The notes under the pieces are model-generated. The model was not told where the DNA came from and did not search any database. It was given only the letters and a program-made list of their open reading frames with translations. Shown piece by piece: positions 35,076 through 45,623 of a stretch of DNA of 59,006 nt. The first letter of the stretch is position 1; the number at the start of each line of letters is the position of its first letter. The position numbers and the translations under genes are program-made. Source of the stretch: Actinomadura sp. 7K507. Lineage in GTDB: Bacteria > Actinomycetota > Actinomycetes > Streptosporangiales > Streptosporangiaceae. The stretch lies in NCBI RefSeq assembly GCF_004348425.1, contig NZ_SMKK01000020.1, forward strand, positions 1-59,006, given 5' to 3'.

Positions 35076-36122
35076 ATGGAGGATCCGCTGTCCAGGCGAG
35101 CACTCATCACCGGCATCACCGGACAGGACGGCTCGTATCTGGCCGAGCATCTGCTAGGGCTGGGATACGAGGTCTGGGGCCTGGTGCGGGGGCAGGCGAA
35201 CCCCCACGTGTCGCGGCTGCGCAAGCACATCGGCGACGTGCAGATCACCACCGGCGACCTGCTCGACCAGGGCAGCCTGATCTCGGCGGTGGAGCGGGTG
35301 GAGCCCGACGAGGTCTACAACCTGGGCGCGATCTCCTACGTCCCGATGTCCTGGCAGCAGCCCGAGCTCACCACCGAGGTCACCGGCGTGGGCGTGCAGC
35401 GGATGCTGGAGGCGATCCGCGTGGTGTCGGGCATCAGCCCGTCCCGGACGCCGGGCCGCGAGCAGATCCGCTTCTACCAGGCGTCGTCCTCGGAGATGTT
35501 CGGGATGGTCCGGGAGACGCCGCAGAACGAGAAGACGCCGTTCCACCCGCGCAGCCCGTACGGGGTGGCCAAGAGCTTCGGGCACTACATCACGCAGAAC
35601 TACCGCGAGTCCTACGGGATGTTCGCGGTCAGCGGCATCCTGTTCAACCACGAGTCGCCGCGGCGGGGCGCGGAGTTCGTGACCCGGAAGGTGTCGCTCG
35701 GCGCGGCGCGCATCAAGCTGGGCCTGGCCACGGAGCTGCGCCTCGGCAACCTCGACGCGCGGCGCGACTGGGGCTACGCGGGCGACTACGCCCGCGCGAT
35801 GCGGATGATGCTGGCGCAGGACGACCCCGAGGACTACGTCATCGGAACGGGCCACACCCAGTCGGTGCGGGAGCTGGTGGAGTTCGCGTTCCGCACGGCG
35901 GGCCTGGACTGGGAGGACCACGTCGTCCTGGACGCGCGCTACACCCGCCCCGCCGAGGTCGACCTGCTGTGCGCCGACCCCAAGAAGGCCCGCGAGCAGC
36001 TCGGCTGGGAACCGGAGCTGTCGTTCGAGGAGCTGGTGACGATGATGGTCGAGTCGGACCTGCGGCTGCTGTCGCGGTCCACGCGGCCCGAGGACGAGCC
36101 GTTCAGCCCCGACCACTGGTGA
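35076..36122 (+). CDS. gmd: GDP-mannose 4,6-dehydratase
   Basis: The 348-residue extended short-chain dehydrogenase converts GDP-mannose to GDP-4-keto-6-deoxymannose, precursor of fucose, rhamnose-like and aminodeoxy sugars of surface glycans. Motifs: NADP-binding GITGQDGSYLAEHLL (14-28), SSSEMFG near 145, catalytic YGVAK near 175 and NHESPRRG. No epimerase/reductase partner gene is adjacent. ATG 35076 lacks a good ribosome site, so the message might be leaderless or nearly so. Confidence 0.93.
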   Translation: MEDPLSRRALITGITGQDGSYLAEHLLGLGYEVWGLVRGQANPHVSRLRKHIGDVQITTGDLLDQGSLISAVERVEPDEVYNLGAISYVPMSWQQPELTTEVTGVGVQRMLEAIRVVSGISPSRTPGREQIRFYQASSSEMFGMVRETPQNEKTPFHPRSPYGVAKSFGHYITQNYRESYGMFAVSGILFNHESPRRGAEFVTRKVSLGAARIKLGLATELRLGNLDARRDWGYAGDYARAMRMMLAQDDPEDYVIGTGHTQSVRELVEFAFRTAGLDWEDHVVLDARYTRPAEVDLLCADPKKAREQLGWEPELSFEELVTMMVESDLRLLSRSTRPEDEPFSPDHW

Positions 36123-36185
36123 CCGCCGGCCACCCGTGATCGCCGGCAGGGGTGTGACCCGGGCGCGGCGTGGCACGATACGGGT

Positions 36186-36227
36186 ATGCGCGTTGAAGGC
36201 ATGCCCGCCGACGGGCTGACCGTCTGA
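36186..36227 (+). CDS. Possible 13-residue leader ORF coupled to the MFS gene
   Basis: ATG 36186 opens a short reading frame, MRVEGMPADGLTV, whose TGA overlaps the ATG of the MFS gene by one base (TGATG). No ribosome site precedes it, so it would be leaderless. It could set translation of the transporter by coupling or attenuation, or be chance; only the arrangement is visible. Confidence 0.35.
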   Translation: MRVEGMPADGLTV

Positions 36228-37834
36228 TGCCGGACGTCCGGCTCGGCACCGGTCCCGGTCGCTGGATCCTGCTGGCGACGGTCCTCGGATCGGGCGTGGC
36301 GATGCTCGACGCCACTGTCGTGAACGTCGCGCTCCCGGCGCTGGCGGACGACCTCGGCGCCGACATGGCCGGGCTGCAGTGGACGGTGAACGCCTACACG
36401 CTGACGCTCGCCGGGTTCATCCTGCTCGGCGGCTCGCTCGGCGACCGGTTCGGGCGGCGGAAGGTCTTCCTCATCGGCGTGGTGTGGTTCGCGGCCGCGT
36501 CGGCGCTGTGCGGCCTCGCCCTGAACGTCGAGATGCTGATCGTGTCGCGGGCGCTGCAGGGGGTGGGCGGTGCCCTGCTCACCCCGGGCTCGCTGGCGAT
36601 CATCCAGGCGTCGTTCCACGCCGAGGACCGGCCCCGGGCGGTGGGCGCCTGGTCGGGCTTCGGCGGCGTCGCGAGCGCGATCGGGCCGTTCGCGGGCGGC
36701 TGGCTGGTGGAGGCCGCGGGCTGGCGGTGGGTGTTCCTGCTGAACGTGCCGCTGGCCGCCGTGGTGATCCTGGTGGCGGCGCGGCACGTCCCCGAGAGTG
36801 TCGACCCGGAGGCACGCGGGCGCTTCGACGTGCTCGGCGCCGCACTGGCGGCCCTCGCCCTGGCGGGGACGACCTACGCGTTCACCGAGGCGCCGGGCGG
36901 CGACGCGGCCCCGGCGGTCATCGGCGCCGCCGCCGTCGCGGGCCTGGCGGCCGCCGTGGCGTTCGTCGTCGTGGAGCGGGCCCGCGGCCGGGGACGGTCC
37001 CTGCCCGGCGCGCGGGCCGGGCGCAGGCCGCCGCAGCCGATGCTGCCGCTGGACGTCTTCGCCTCCCGCCAGTTCTCCGCCGTCAACGTCGTCACGTTCA
37101 TCATGTACGGCGGCATGGGCGTGATGTTCTTCCTGTTCGTCCTGAACCTGCAGGTGGTCGGCGGGTTCTCGCCGGTCGCGGCGGGGACGGCGCTGCTGCC
37201 GGTCACGGTGCTGATGCTGCTGCTGTCCGCGCGGGCGGGCGCGCTCGCGCAGCGGATCGGCCCGCGGCTGCCGATGACGGCCGGGATGCTGGTGGCGGCC
37301 GCCGGGATGCTGCTGGTCTCCCGGATCGGCGCGGACGCCTCGTACGTGCGCGAGATCCTGCCCGCCGTGGTGGTGTTCGGGCTCGGCCTGTCGGCGGTGG
37401 TCGCGCCGCTCACCGCCACCGTGCTCGCCACCGCGGAGGTCCGGCACGCGGGCGTGGCCAGCGGCGTGAACAACGCGGTGGCGCGGGCGGCGGGGCTGCT
37501 CGCGGTGGCGGCGATCCCGCCGCTGGCGGGGCTGACCGGCGACGCCTACCAGAACCCCGGCGTGTTCTCGCGCGGGTTCGGGATCGCGATGGTGACGTGC
37601 GCGGCGCTGCTGGCGGCCGGGGCGGTGCTGGCCTTCCTGACCGTCGGCGACGACGCGCTGCGGACTCCCACCGGGGAGCAGGTCGTGCCGGAATGCCGGA
37701 GCCAGTGCGGTGTCGGCGCCCCGCAGCTGCAGCCCGAGCCGGACACCGTCCCGGTCGGCCCGGACGGTACGGGGGACGCGGGCGGTGCCGACGGCCTGGA
37801 CGGGGGCCCCGCCGCCGGGCCGCCGCGACCTTGA
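36227..37834 (+). CDS. MFS drug exporter, DHA2 family (14 helices)
   Basis: A 535-residue EmrB/QacA-type proton antiporter. Helix 1 holds the family motif LDATVVNVALPAL, the loop between helices 2 and 3 has GSLGDRFGRRKVFL, and helix 5 has the antiporter motif C-like GPFAGGWLVE. The C-terminal tail with CRSQCGVGAPQLQPEP is common in actinobacterial members. It exports hydrophobic drugs or metabolites; substrate unknown. It has no neighbouring TetR/MarR gene, but a LysR gene follows on the same strand. Confidence 0.92.
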   Translation: MPDVRLGTGPGRWILLATVLGSGVAMLDATVVNVALPALADDLGADMAGLQWTVNAYTLTLAGFILLGGSLGDRFGRRKVFLIGVVWFAAASALCGLALNVEMLIVSRALQGVGGALLTPGSLAIIQASFHAEDRPRAVGAWSGFGGVASAIGPFAGGWLVEAAGWRWVFLLNVPLAAVVILVAARHVPESVDPEARGRFDVLGAALAALALAGTTYAFTEAPGGDAAPAVIGAAAVAGLAAAVAFVVVERARGRGRSLPGARAGRRPPQPMLPLDVFASRQFSAVNVVTFIMYGGMGVMFFLFVLNLQVVGGFSPVAAGTALLPVTVLMLLLSARAGALAQRIGPRLPMTAGMLVAAAGMLLVSRIGADASYVREILPAVVVFGLGLSAVVAPLTATVLATAEVRHAGVASGVNNAVARAAGLLAVAAIPPLAGLTGDAYQNPGVFSRGFGIAMVTCAALLAAGAVLAFLTVGDDALRTPTGEQVVPECRSQCGVGAPQLQPEPDTVPVGPDGTGDAGGADGLDGGPAAGPPRP

Positions 37835-37927
37835 TCACCAGGCCGAGCGTGGCCCGCCGCGGCTGATTCTCGGTCCGATTCCGGCTATGTCCAGGACCGG
37901 ATCGGTTCGTTGGCATACGGTCAGGGC

Positions 37928-38800
37928 ATGAATCTGCGGCAGCTGCGCTACGTCGTGGCGACCGCCGACCACGGCACGATGACGTCGGCGGCCCAGGCTC
38001 TCTACGTGGCCCAGCCCGCGCTCTCGCGGGCCGTCCGCGAACTGGAGCGCGAGCTGGGCGTCGAGCTGTTCGCGCGTTCCGGCCGGGGGGTCGTCCTCAC
38101 CCCCGTCGGCGAGCAGGTGGTCCGGGAGGCCCGCGTCGCCCTGGACGCCGTCGAGGCGATCGAGGCCCTGTCGGTCACCCGGGCCAACGGGCGCGGCGCC
38201 GAGTTGCGCATCGCCGTGACCGCGTCCCTGGAGCCTGAGCTGACCGGCCGCCTCATCCCCCGGTTCGCCCGCGACCAGCCGGCCGTGCGGGTCCGGGTGA
38301 TCCGCTGCGAGGACCGCGACCAGGTCGCGGCGGCGCTGCGCGCGGGCCGCGCCGACCTCGCGCTGACCGACCTGCCCGTCCCGGGCGACATGTCCGCGCA
38401 CCCGTTCGAGCAGCGGGAGGTCGTGCTGATCTCGCCGCCCGCGCTGCGGGTGCGCGAGCCGGTGCCGCCGGCGGCGCTGGACGGGATGCGGCTGGTGCTG
38501 CCCGCCCGCGGCAGCGCCCGGCGGGCCGAGATCGACATGATGCTGCGGCGCATCGGCGCCACCCCGGTCGCCGCCGTCGAGTCCGACGAGCGCGGCGCAT
38601 GGCTCGGCCTGGTCCGCGCCGGGATGGGCTCCCTGCTCTGGTACCGCAACCAGATCGACGACACCGAGGGCGTGACCGTCCGGTCGTTCATGCCGCCGAT
38701 CACCCGCATGATCGGGCTCGTCCACGCGCACCGCAGGCTGCCGCCCGCCGCCCGCGACTTCCTGGCGTTCGCCAAGGAGACGGCCCGCGAAGACCACTGA
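37928..38800 (+). CDS. LysR-family transcriptional regulator
   Basis: The 290-residue LTTR starts at ATG 37928, where the conserved MNLRQLRYVVATADHGTMTS begins; the longer in-frame start adds unrelated residues. The HTH spans 1-60 (SAAQALYVAQPALSRAVREL) and the effector domain fills the rest. Its target is not obvious: the upstream MFS gene is on the same strand and the downstream AsnC gene is convergent. A bidirectional terminator follows. Confidence 0.92.
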   Translation: MNLRQLRYVVATADHGTMTSAAQALYVAQPALSRAVRELERELGVELFARSGRGVVLTPVGEQVVREARVALDAVEAIEALSVTRANGRGAELRIAVTASLEPELTGRLIPRFARDQPAVRVRVIRCEDRDQVAAALRAGRADLALTDLPVPGDMSAHPFEQREVVLISPPALRVREPVPPAALDGMRLVLPARGSARRAEIDMMLRRIGATPVAAVESDERGAWLGLVRAGMGSLLWYRNQIDDTEGVTVRSFMPPITRMIGLVHAHRRLPPAARDFLAFAKETAREDH

Positions 38801-38846
38801 CCGGGCCGGGCCGGGCCGGTCGCGGTTCGGGCCGGTCGCGGGCGGT

Positions 38847-38880
38847 GCCCCCGGCTGCGGTTCGGACCGCGGCCGGGGGC
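38847..38880. terminator. Bidirectional hairpin between LysR and AsnC genes
   Basis: GCCCCCGGC-t-GCGGT (38847-38861) pairs with ACCGC-g-GCCGGGGGC (38866-38880): 14 bp plus a T-G wobble and a TCGG tetraloop. It lies between convergent stops, as expected for a shared terminator, though no U tract is present. Confidence 0.7.
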
Positions 38881-38890
38881 GGGGATCCGG

Positions 38891-39805
38891 TCAGGACGAC
38901 CCGTTGAGGGGGAACTCGGGAAGCTCGACGGCGTAGGACTCCTTGACCACGTCCAGGTGATGCCAGGACTCCCTGACCGTCACGCCGGGCACGGAACGGA
39001 TGGCGTCCAGCACGGCGACCAGCCCGCTGCGGGAGGTCGCCTCGGCCTGCCCGACGATGTCGTAGCGGCCGAAGCCCGTCGCCAGGTAGCGGATGCCGTC
39101 CTGGGCGGCGACCGCCTCGGCGACCTTCCGCAGCCCGCCGGTCACCACCAGCCCGAACCCGCCGAGCTCGGCGGCGCCGAGGGCCAGCGGGTCGGCCAGG
39201 CCGGTGACCTGGATGACGCCCGAGCGCATGAGCCTGACCACCCGGGCCCGGGTCGCGGCCTGCGACAGCCCGATGATGTGCGCGAGCCGGGTGTAGGGGG
39301 CGCGCCCGTCCTGCTGCAGCTCGTGCAGGAGCCGCCAGTCGATGCCGTCGAGGCTGACCTCGCCGAGCTCGCGCACCACCGCGTGCGTGTCGCGCACGGT
39401 GGCCACCGACCGGAACACCTCCGCCGCGCGCACGCCGGGGATGGACCTGATGTGGTCCACCTCGGCCGCGAGCGCGGCGTCGTCACGGGTGCGCACCTGC
39501 GCGACCAGGTCGTGCGGGCCGGCGGTCAGCGCGGTGAAGCTGACGGCCGGGCGCTCGGCGATGGCCGACGCCACCTCCCGGGCCGAGCCGTCCACCGTGA
39601 TCGAGACGTGCCCGATCGCCTCCGCGCCGACGACGGCCGCGTGCACGATGCCCACGACGCGGACGACCCGGGTTTCGAGAAGGTGCTGTACCCGTGCCCG
39701 CACCGCCGTGCGGGAAAGCCCGACACGGTCGGCGAGCGCCTGGAACGTCGCCCTGCCATCCCGCTGGAGCTCGCGGACGAGCACGGCGTCGACCGCATCC
39801 AGCAC
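38891..39805 (-). CDS. Lrp/AsnC-family regulator with two tandem AsnC modules
   Basis: The 304-residue protein has two HTH-plus-RAM modules: HTH 1 at about 8-55 (LADRVGLSRTAVRARVQHLL) and HTH 2 at about 160-205 (LAHIIGLSQAATRARVVRLM), each followed by an AsnC ligand domain. Canonical Lrp proteins are about 150 residues, so this is a fused dimer, a form frequent in actinobacteria. GTG 39805 follows GAGGAGGA. A CAAGATCA inverted repeat brackets its probable promoter, suggesting autoregulation. Confidence 0.92.
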   Translation of the reverse strand: MLDAVDAVLVRELQRDGRATFQALADRVGLSRTAVRARVQHLLETRVVRVVGIVHAAVVGAEAIGHVSITVDGSAREVASAIAERPAVSFTALTAGPHDLVAQVRTRDDAALAAEVDHIRSIPGVRAAEVFRSVATVRDTHAVVRELGEVSLDGIDWRLLHELQQDGRAPYTRLAHIIGLSQAATRARVVRLMRSGVIQVTGLADPLALGAAELGGFGLVVTGGLRKVAEAVAAQDGIRYLATGFGRYDIVGQAEATSRSGLVAVLDAIRSVPGVTVRESWHHLDVVKESYAVELPEFPLNGSS

Positions 39806-39849
39806 GGCTGTCCTCCTCGATATCTGATGAATCCTTTTGCCAGCAGTTG

Positions 39850-39896
39850 CAAGATCATTCCATTTCAGGACGGTATGACGTCAAATATTGATCTTG
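39850..39896 (-). promoter_or_regulatory. AsnC promoter bracketed by CAAGATCA inverted sites
   Basis: CAAGATCA (39850-39857) and its complement TGATCTTG (39889-39896) lie 39 bases apart. Between them, on the minus strand, TTGACG (39884-39879) and TGGAAT (39862-39857) form a promoter with a 16-base spacer. One site touches the -10 and the other lies just upstream of the -35, a good layout for autoregulation by the fused AsnC protein. Confidence 0.55.
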
Positions 39897-40195
39897 CTCG
39901 TGTTCGCCCTGCCCGGCGGCCGTCGATGCGTCTGTACCGGGGTCCGCGGAGCGCCGTTTCCGACGCCGTGTGAACCCCCGTGAAAGCGCAATGCTGCCGG
40001 GCTCGCGCCGCGCGTCCGGCGCGGCGCCGCGCCCGGGCGGGGAACGCGCGGGCGGCGGCCGTGCGGGGTGGCAACGATCACAGCGGCGGCCCCGGCGGGC
40101 ACCGCCGCCCGGCCGGGGCGGCCCGCGGCGCGGGCGAGCGCGGCTGACCGGGCCCAAGTGCGTGACCTGCATGCGCTTCTCCCGGTGTTCTGCTG

Positions 40196-40230
40196 TCACG
40201 CCCCTACGGCGGGTCCCGCCGTCCGCGTGA
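40196..40230. repeat. Strong hairpin in the guaB1 upstream region
   Basis: ACGGCGGG-t-CCCGCCGT (40206-40222) is a perfect 8-bp palindrome around one base, and the outer arms TCACGC (40196-40201) and GCGTGA (40225-40230) pair too. No U run follows. It may be a terminator for a short upstream transcript or a leader structure. Confidence 0.6.
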
Positions 40231-40261
40231 GGCACATGTAAGAAAAGTGCATCGGGGGCGC

Positions 40262-40281
40262 AGTTACGTCAAGAGGTAACT
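40262..40281. promoter_or_regulatory. Inverted repeat AGTTAC-N8-GTAACT upstream of guaB1
   Basis: Perfect 6-bp arms at 40262-40267 and 40276-40281 form a possible operator, about 165 bases before the guaB1 start. The binding protein is unknown. Confidence 0.4.
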
Positions 40282-40428
40282 TTACAGAGAGCCAACCCCC
40301 ACGTTGCACCGTTTTCGACCACGTCATCGCATTCACTTCGATCACGCCTGGTAGACCGGCACGGCTTGGCCGGAGCATCGCCGGGTATGGCGCACAATGT
40401 ACGGTGGCCGAGCCGCCCGGATCCGTGA

Positions 40429-41883
<1,455 letters not shown>

Positions 41884-42024
41884 AGCCCGCCGGTTCCGCC
41901 GCCCGCACGGGCCCGCATTTCGCGACACGCCGCCGCCGTCACGCCGAAATCATGGCTCTGACCTGCACGCTCGTAGTCCGGGGGACGTGCACGGGGGGCT
42001 CGCGTCCCTGAAGGGGGCGGAGCA

Positions 42025-43485
42025 ATGGTCGACGGCGGGCCGATCGGCGACGGGACACGTCTGCTGCCGGACGATGCGCGGCCGGAGGCCGGGGACCGGG
42101 GCGAGCAGCACGAGCAGGACGAAGGGCACGGGCGAAGGCACCGGGACGCTGCGCCGCGGCGGCTGGCGGAGGCGCTGCTGATCGCGGCGGCGTCACCGGT
42201 GCTGCCCGGCGTCGCGCACCTGCGGGCGGGACGCGTCCGGCTCGGCGCGGCGCTGCTCGGCGCGCAGGCGGTGCTGCTGACCGCCGCGGCGATCGCCGCC
42301 GGCCACGGCCGGTCGCTGTTCCTGGAGCTGACGGTGCGGCCGGGCTGGCTGCTGGCCCTCACCGCCGGCTCCGCGGTCCTCGCCGGGCTGTGGGCGGCAC
42401 TGATCATCCACTCCTACGCCGTGCTGGTGCCGGACGGGCTGTCGCCGCCGTGGCGGCTGGCCGGAGGCACCACGGTCTCGGTCCTGTGCCTGCTGGCCGT
42501 CGTCCCGCCGCTGACCGTCGCCCACTTCGGGCATCTGCAGCGCGAACTCGTCACCAGCGTGTTCTCCGACGGGCGGGGCGGCGGCTCGCCCGGCCCGGCG
42601 GGCGCCGCGGAGGACCGCGGCGACCCGTGGGCGCACATCCGGCGGCTCAACGTCCTGCTCATCGGCGGGGACGCCGACGTGGGACGGCCGGGCATCCGCA
42701 CCGACAGCATGACGGTGGCCAGCATCGACACCGCGACGGGGAACACGGTCCTGCTGAGCCTTCCGCGCAACCTGCAGCACGTGCCGGTGTGGTCGGGCAG
42801 CGAGCGGGTCCCGTACCCGCCCGAGGAACTGCTGAACTCGGTCTACGAGAACGGCGCCGAGCGTCCCGGGCTGCTCGCGGGCGGCGGGAACGTCCCCGAT
42901 CCCGGCGCCGAACTGCTGAAGCGGACCGTCGGGCACATCCTCGGCCGCCCCGTCCCCTACTACGCGATGGTCGACATGCGCAGCTTCCGGCAGATCGTGG
43001 ACGCGGTCGGCGGCGTCCGGGTCTGCGTGGACGACGCCGTCCCGGTCCCCGAACAGCAGGTGCCGGCGGGCAGACTCGAACCGGGCTGCCGCACGCTCAC
43101 CGGCCGGGAGGCCCTGTGGTTCGGGCGGTCGCGGACGGGCAGCAGCGACTACGTCCGGATGGGCCGGCAGAAATGCCTGATGTGGGCGCTCGCCCGCCAG
43201 GCGGGGCCGCTGACCGTACTGCGCAGCTTCCAGCGGCTCACCCGGGTCTTCAAGGACTCGGTCAGCACCGATCTCCCGCGGCGGCTGCTGCCGCCGCTGG
43301 TCGACCTGGCGGCCAAGGTGAAGAACGCCGAGATCACGAGCCTGCAGTTCGTCCCGCCCGCCGTCTCCACCTGGCGCCCGGACTACCCCGAGATCAGGCG
43401 GATGGCGGCGCGGGCGGTCCGCGACTCGGGGTCGGCCTCCCACGAGACGGCCGGAGTGCATATCCTGAGCAACAGCTGTACCTGA
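42025..43485 (+). CDS. LytR-CpsA-Psr (LCP) cell-wall ligase, copy 1
   Basis: The 486-residue protein has about four N-terminal membrane helices (residues about 50-165) and an extracellular LCP domain from about 205 with the lipid-pyrophosphate-binding residues in [21 protein letters not shown] (broken here for length at RTDSMTVAS) and SLPRNL. LCP enzymes attach glycopolymers such as teichoic acid or arabinogalactan-like chains to peptidoglycan. The next gene is a paralogue. ATG 42025 follows GGCGGAG. Confidence 0.9.
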   Translation: MVDGGPIGDGTRLLPDDARPEAGDRGEQHEQDEGHGRRHRDAAPRRLAEALLIAAASPVLPGVAHLRAGRVRLGAALLGAQAVLLTAAAIAAGHGRSLFLELTVRPGWLLALTAGSAVLAGLWAALIIHSYAVLVPDGLSPPWRLAGGTTVSVLCLLAVVPPLTVAHFGHLQRELVTSVFSDGRGGGSPGPAGAAEDRGDPWAHIRRLNVLLIGGDADVGRPGIRTDSMTVASIDTATGNTVLLSLPRNLQHVPVWSGSERVPYPPEELLNSVYENGAERPGLLAGGGNVPDPGAELLKRTVGHILGRPVPYYAMVDMRSFRQIVDAVGGVRVCVDDAVPVPEQQVPAGRLEPGCRTLTGREALWFGRSRTGSSDYVRMGRQKCLMWALARQAGPLTVLRSFQRLTRVFKDSVSTDLPRRLLPPLVDLAAKVKNAEITSLQFVPPAVSTWRPDYPEIRRMAARAVRDSGSASHETAGVHILSNSCT

Positions 43486-43593
43486 GGTCACACGCGCTCG
43501 CATGCGGTCGGCTCCCGCGCAACTTTTGACCGGTCCCGCGCGTCCATAAGGTGAGCCAGGCTTATTCGACCGTGGGTGGGAATCGGAGCGTAT

Positions 43594-45087
43594 ATGGGTC
43601 GATCGGCGAGTCGGCGCGCCCGGGAAGGGGACGGAGACCGCTCCCCCGGCGGCGCCGGGGGTCTCCCCCGCGCGCTGGCGCTGACGCTCGCGTCGGCCCT
43701 GGTCTGGGGCGTCGCCCACATCGTCGCCGGCCGCCGCCGGGCCGGGGGGCTGCTGCTCGCCCTGTGGACGGCGCTCGCCGCCGCCGTGGCGGCCGCCGCC
43801 ACCGTCTACCGCTCCGACCTGCTGCACCTGGCCGTCCAGCCGGAGGTCCTGGAGCGGCTGTCGGTCGCGCTGCTGGTGTTCGGCATGGTGTGGGTCTTCA
43901 TCGTGATCCGCTCCTACCAGGTGCTGCGCCCGATCCGGCTGTCGGCCGCCGGCCACGCGCTCGGCACCGCGGCGGTCGCCGTGATGTGCTTCGCCGTCGC
44001 GGTCCCGGTCGCCTGGTCGGCGCACGGCACCTACGTCTACCGGGACGCGCTGACCAGCATCTTCCGCAGCGGCACCGAGAACGGCAAGAAGGTCGACGCC
44101 GACGACCCGTTCGACGGGCAGGACCGCGTCAACATCCTGCTGCTCGGCGGCGACTCCGCCGAGGACCGCTCCGGCGTGCGCACCGACAGCATGACGGTGG
44201 CCAGCGTCGACACCGAGACCGGCGACACGGTGCTGCTGAGCCTGCCCCGCAACCTGGAGAGCTTCCAGCTGCCGCCCGGCCCGGCCCGCAACCGCTTCCC
44301 CCACGGCTTCACCGGCGACGGTCTCCAGACGCCGGGCCTGCTGAACGAGGTGTACCAGTACGCCGAGGACCACCCCGACCTGGTGCCGGGCGTCCCCCCG
44401 GACGAGCGGGGCCCCGAGCTGCTGAAGGCCACCATCGCCGGCATCCTCGGCCTGCGGGTCGACTACTACATCCTGGTCGACATGTTCGGCTTCGCCGACA
44501 TCATCGACGCCATGGGCGGCGTCCGGGTCAACATCGAGCAGCCCATCCCCTACGGGCTGGAAGGCGCCGTGCTCGAACCCGGCAACCGGACGCTGACCGG
44601 CAAGGAGGCGCTCTGGTACGGCCGGTCCCGCACCAACAGCAGCGACTACGTGCGGATGGGCCGGCAGAAGTGCCTGATGGCGGCGATCGCCGAGCAGGCC
44701 GACCCGAGGACCGTGCTGACCAGCTTCCAGCAGCTGGCCTCCGCCGCCAAGCGGACCCTGTCGACCGACATCCCGCAGGAGCTGCTGCCCGCGCTGGTGG
44801 GGCTGTCGGACAACGTCAAGGACGGCGCGAAGATCAACAGCCTGCAGTTCGTGCCGCCGCTGATCTACACCGGCAACCCCGACTTCGACCTGATCCGCAA
44901 ACTGACGTCCGAGGCGGTCAACAGCGACCCGCGCCAGGTGAGCAGCCGGCCGAACGGCACAGCCGGCTCGTCGCCGAGCACGTCCCCGAGCACGTCCCCG
45001 CCCGAGACGGGGGACTCGCCGAACGGCTCCACCAAGACGCCCGAGGCCCCCAGCAAGCCGATCTCCCTGGAGGCGAACTGCCCGTGA
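43594..45087 (+). CDS. LytR-CpsA-Psr (LCP) cell-wall ligase, copy 2
   Basis: A 497-residue paralogue of the preceding gene with the same plan: about four membrane helices then an LCP domain ([47 protein letters not shown] near 350). Both copies share the unusual segment [14 protein letters not shown], so they arose by tandem duplication. The tail is a low-complexity Ser/Pro/Thr run ([15 protein letters not shown]). ATG 43594 follows GGAG; GTG 43576 is an alternative. Its stop overlaps the next gene (GTGA). Confidence 0.9.
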   Translation: MGRSASRRAREGDGDRSPGGAGGLPRALALTLASALVWGVAHIVAGRRRAGGLLLALWTALAAAVAAAATVYRSDLLHLAVQPEVLERLSVALLVFGMVWVFIVIRSYQVLRPIRLSAAGHALGTAAVAVMCFAVAVPVAWSAHGTYVYRDALTSIFRSGTENGKKVDADDPFDGQDRVNILLLGGDSAEDRSGVRTDSMTVASVDTETGDTVLLSLPRNLESFQLPPGPARNRFPHGFTGDGLQTPGLLNEVYQYAEDHPDLVPGVPPDERGPELLKATIAGILGLRVDYYILVDMFGFADIIDAMGGVRVNIEQPIPYGLEGAVLEPGNRTLTGKEALWYGRSRTNSSDYVRMGRQKCLMAAIAEQADPRTVLTSFQQLASAAKRTLSTDIPQELLPALVGLSDNVKDGAKINSLQFVPPLIYTGNPDFDLIRKLTSEAVNSDPRQVSSRPNGTAGSSPSTSPSTSPPETGDSPNGSTKTPEAPSKPISLEANCP

Positions 45088-45554
45088 AGCGGGCGCACCG
45101 GCTGCGTCAGGTCGTCAATCTGGTCAACCTGTCGACGGTCCTCGGGCTGCTGCTGGCCGCGGCCGCCACCCGGCGCCCCCGCAGCCGGCGCCGGGCACCG
45201 GACGGGCTGGTGGTCGCCGGAGGGTACCGGCCGCCGTTCCCCGTCGCGGCGGCGTTCACGGTCGGGAACGTCATCCTCGTGCGCGGCGACGCCTCCGGCC
45301 TGGCCGGCGACTCCCCGCTCCTGCGGCACGAGGCGCGGCACTCGACGCAGTACGCCTGGTGCCTCGGGCCCCTCATGATCCCGCTCTACGGGCTGTGCGC
45401 GGGCGTGTCGATGCTGCTGTGCGGCGACTGGTCGTCCTACAACCCGTTCGAGCGCCTCGCGGGCCTCGCGGACGGCGGGTACGAGCGGCGCCCGCTGCGC
45501 CCGTTCCTGCGCCGCCTCCGCACCGGGACGCCCGGACCGCCCGGCGCGGCCTGA
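45084..45554 (+). CDS. Small membrane protein with HEXXH motif
   Basis: The 156-residue protein starts at GTG 45084 overlapping the LCP stop (GTGA). A helix at about 14-28 is followed by a beta-like segment, then [12 protein letters not shown] (HEXXH at 82-86) and a second helix ([20 protein letters not shown]). The His-Glu-His pattern could bind zinc as in peptidases, but a third ligand is not obvious. Coupling to the LCP gene suggests a cell-envelope role. No known function. Confidence 0.75.
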   Translation: MKRAHRLRQVVNLVNLSTVLGLLLAAAATRRPRSRRRAPDGLVVAGGYRPPFPVAAAFTVGNVILVRGDASGLAGDSPLLRHEARHSTQYAWCLGPLMIPLYGLCAGVSMLLCGDWSSYNPFERLAGLADGGYERRPLRPFLRRLRTGTPGPPGAA

Positions 45555-45623
45555 CCCGCGCGGCGTGTCCTCCCAGGTGCCCGGAGGGGGGATCATGGGA
45601 GGAGACCGATCGATCGAAGGGCG

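Noticed and set aside
42193..44373. Minus-strand reading frame of over 700 codons across both LCP genes
   Set aside because: Antisense to two well-supported LCP proteins, low-complexity composition, no ribosome site.
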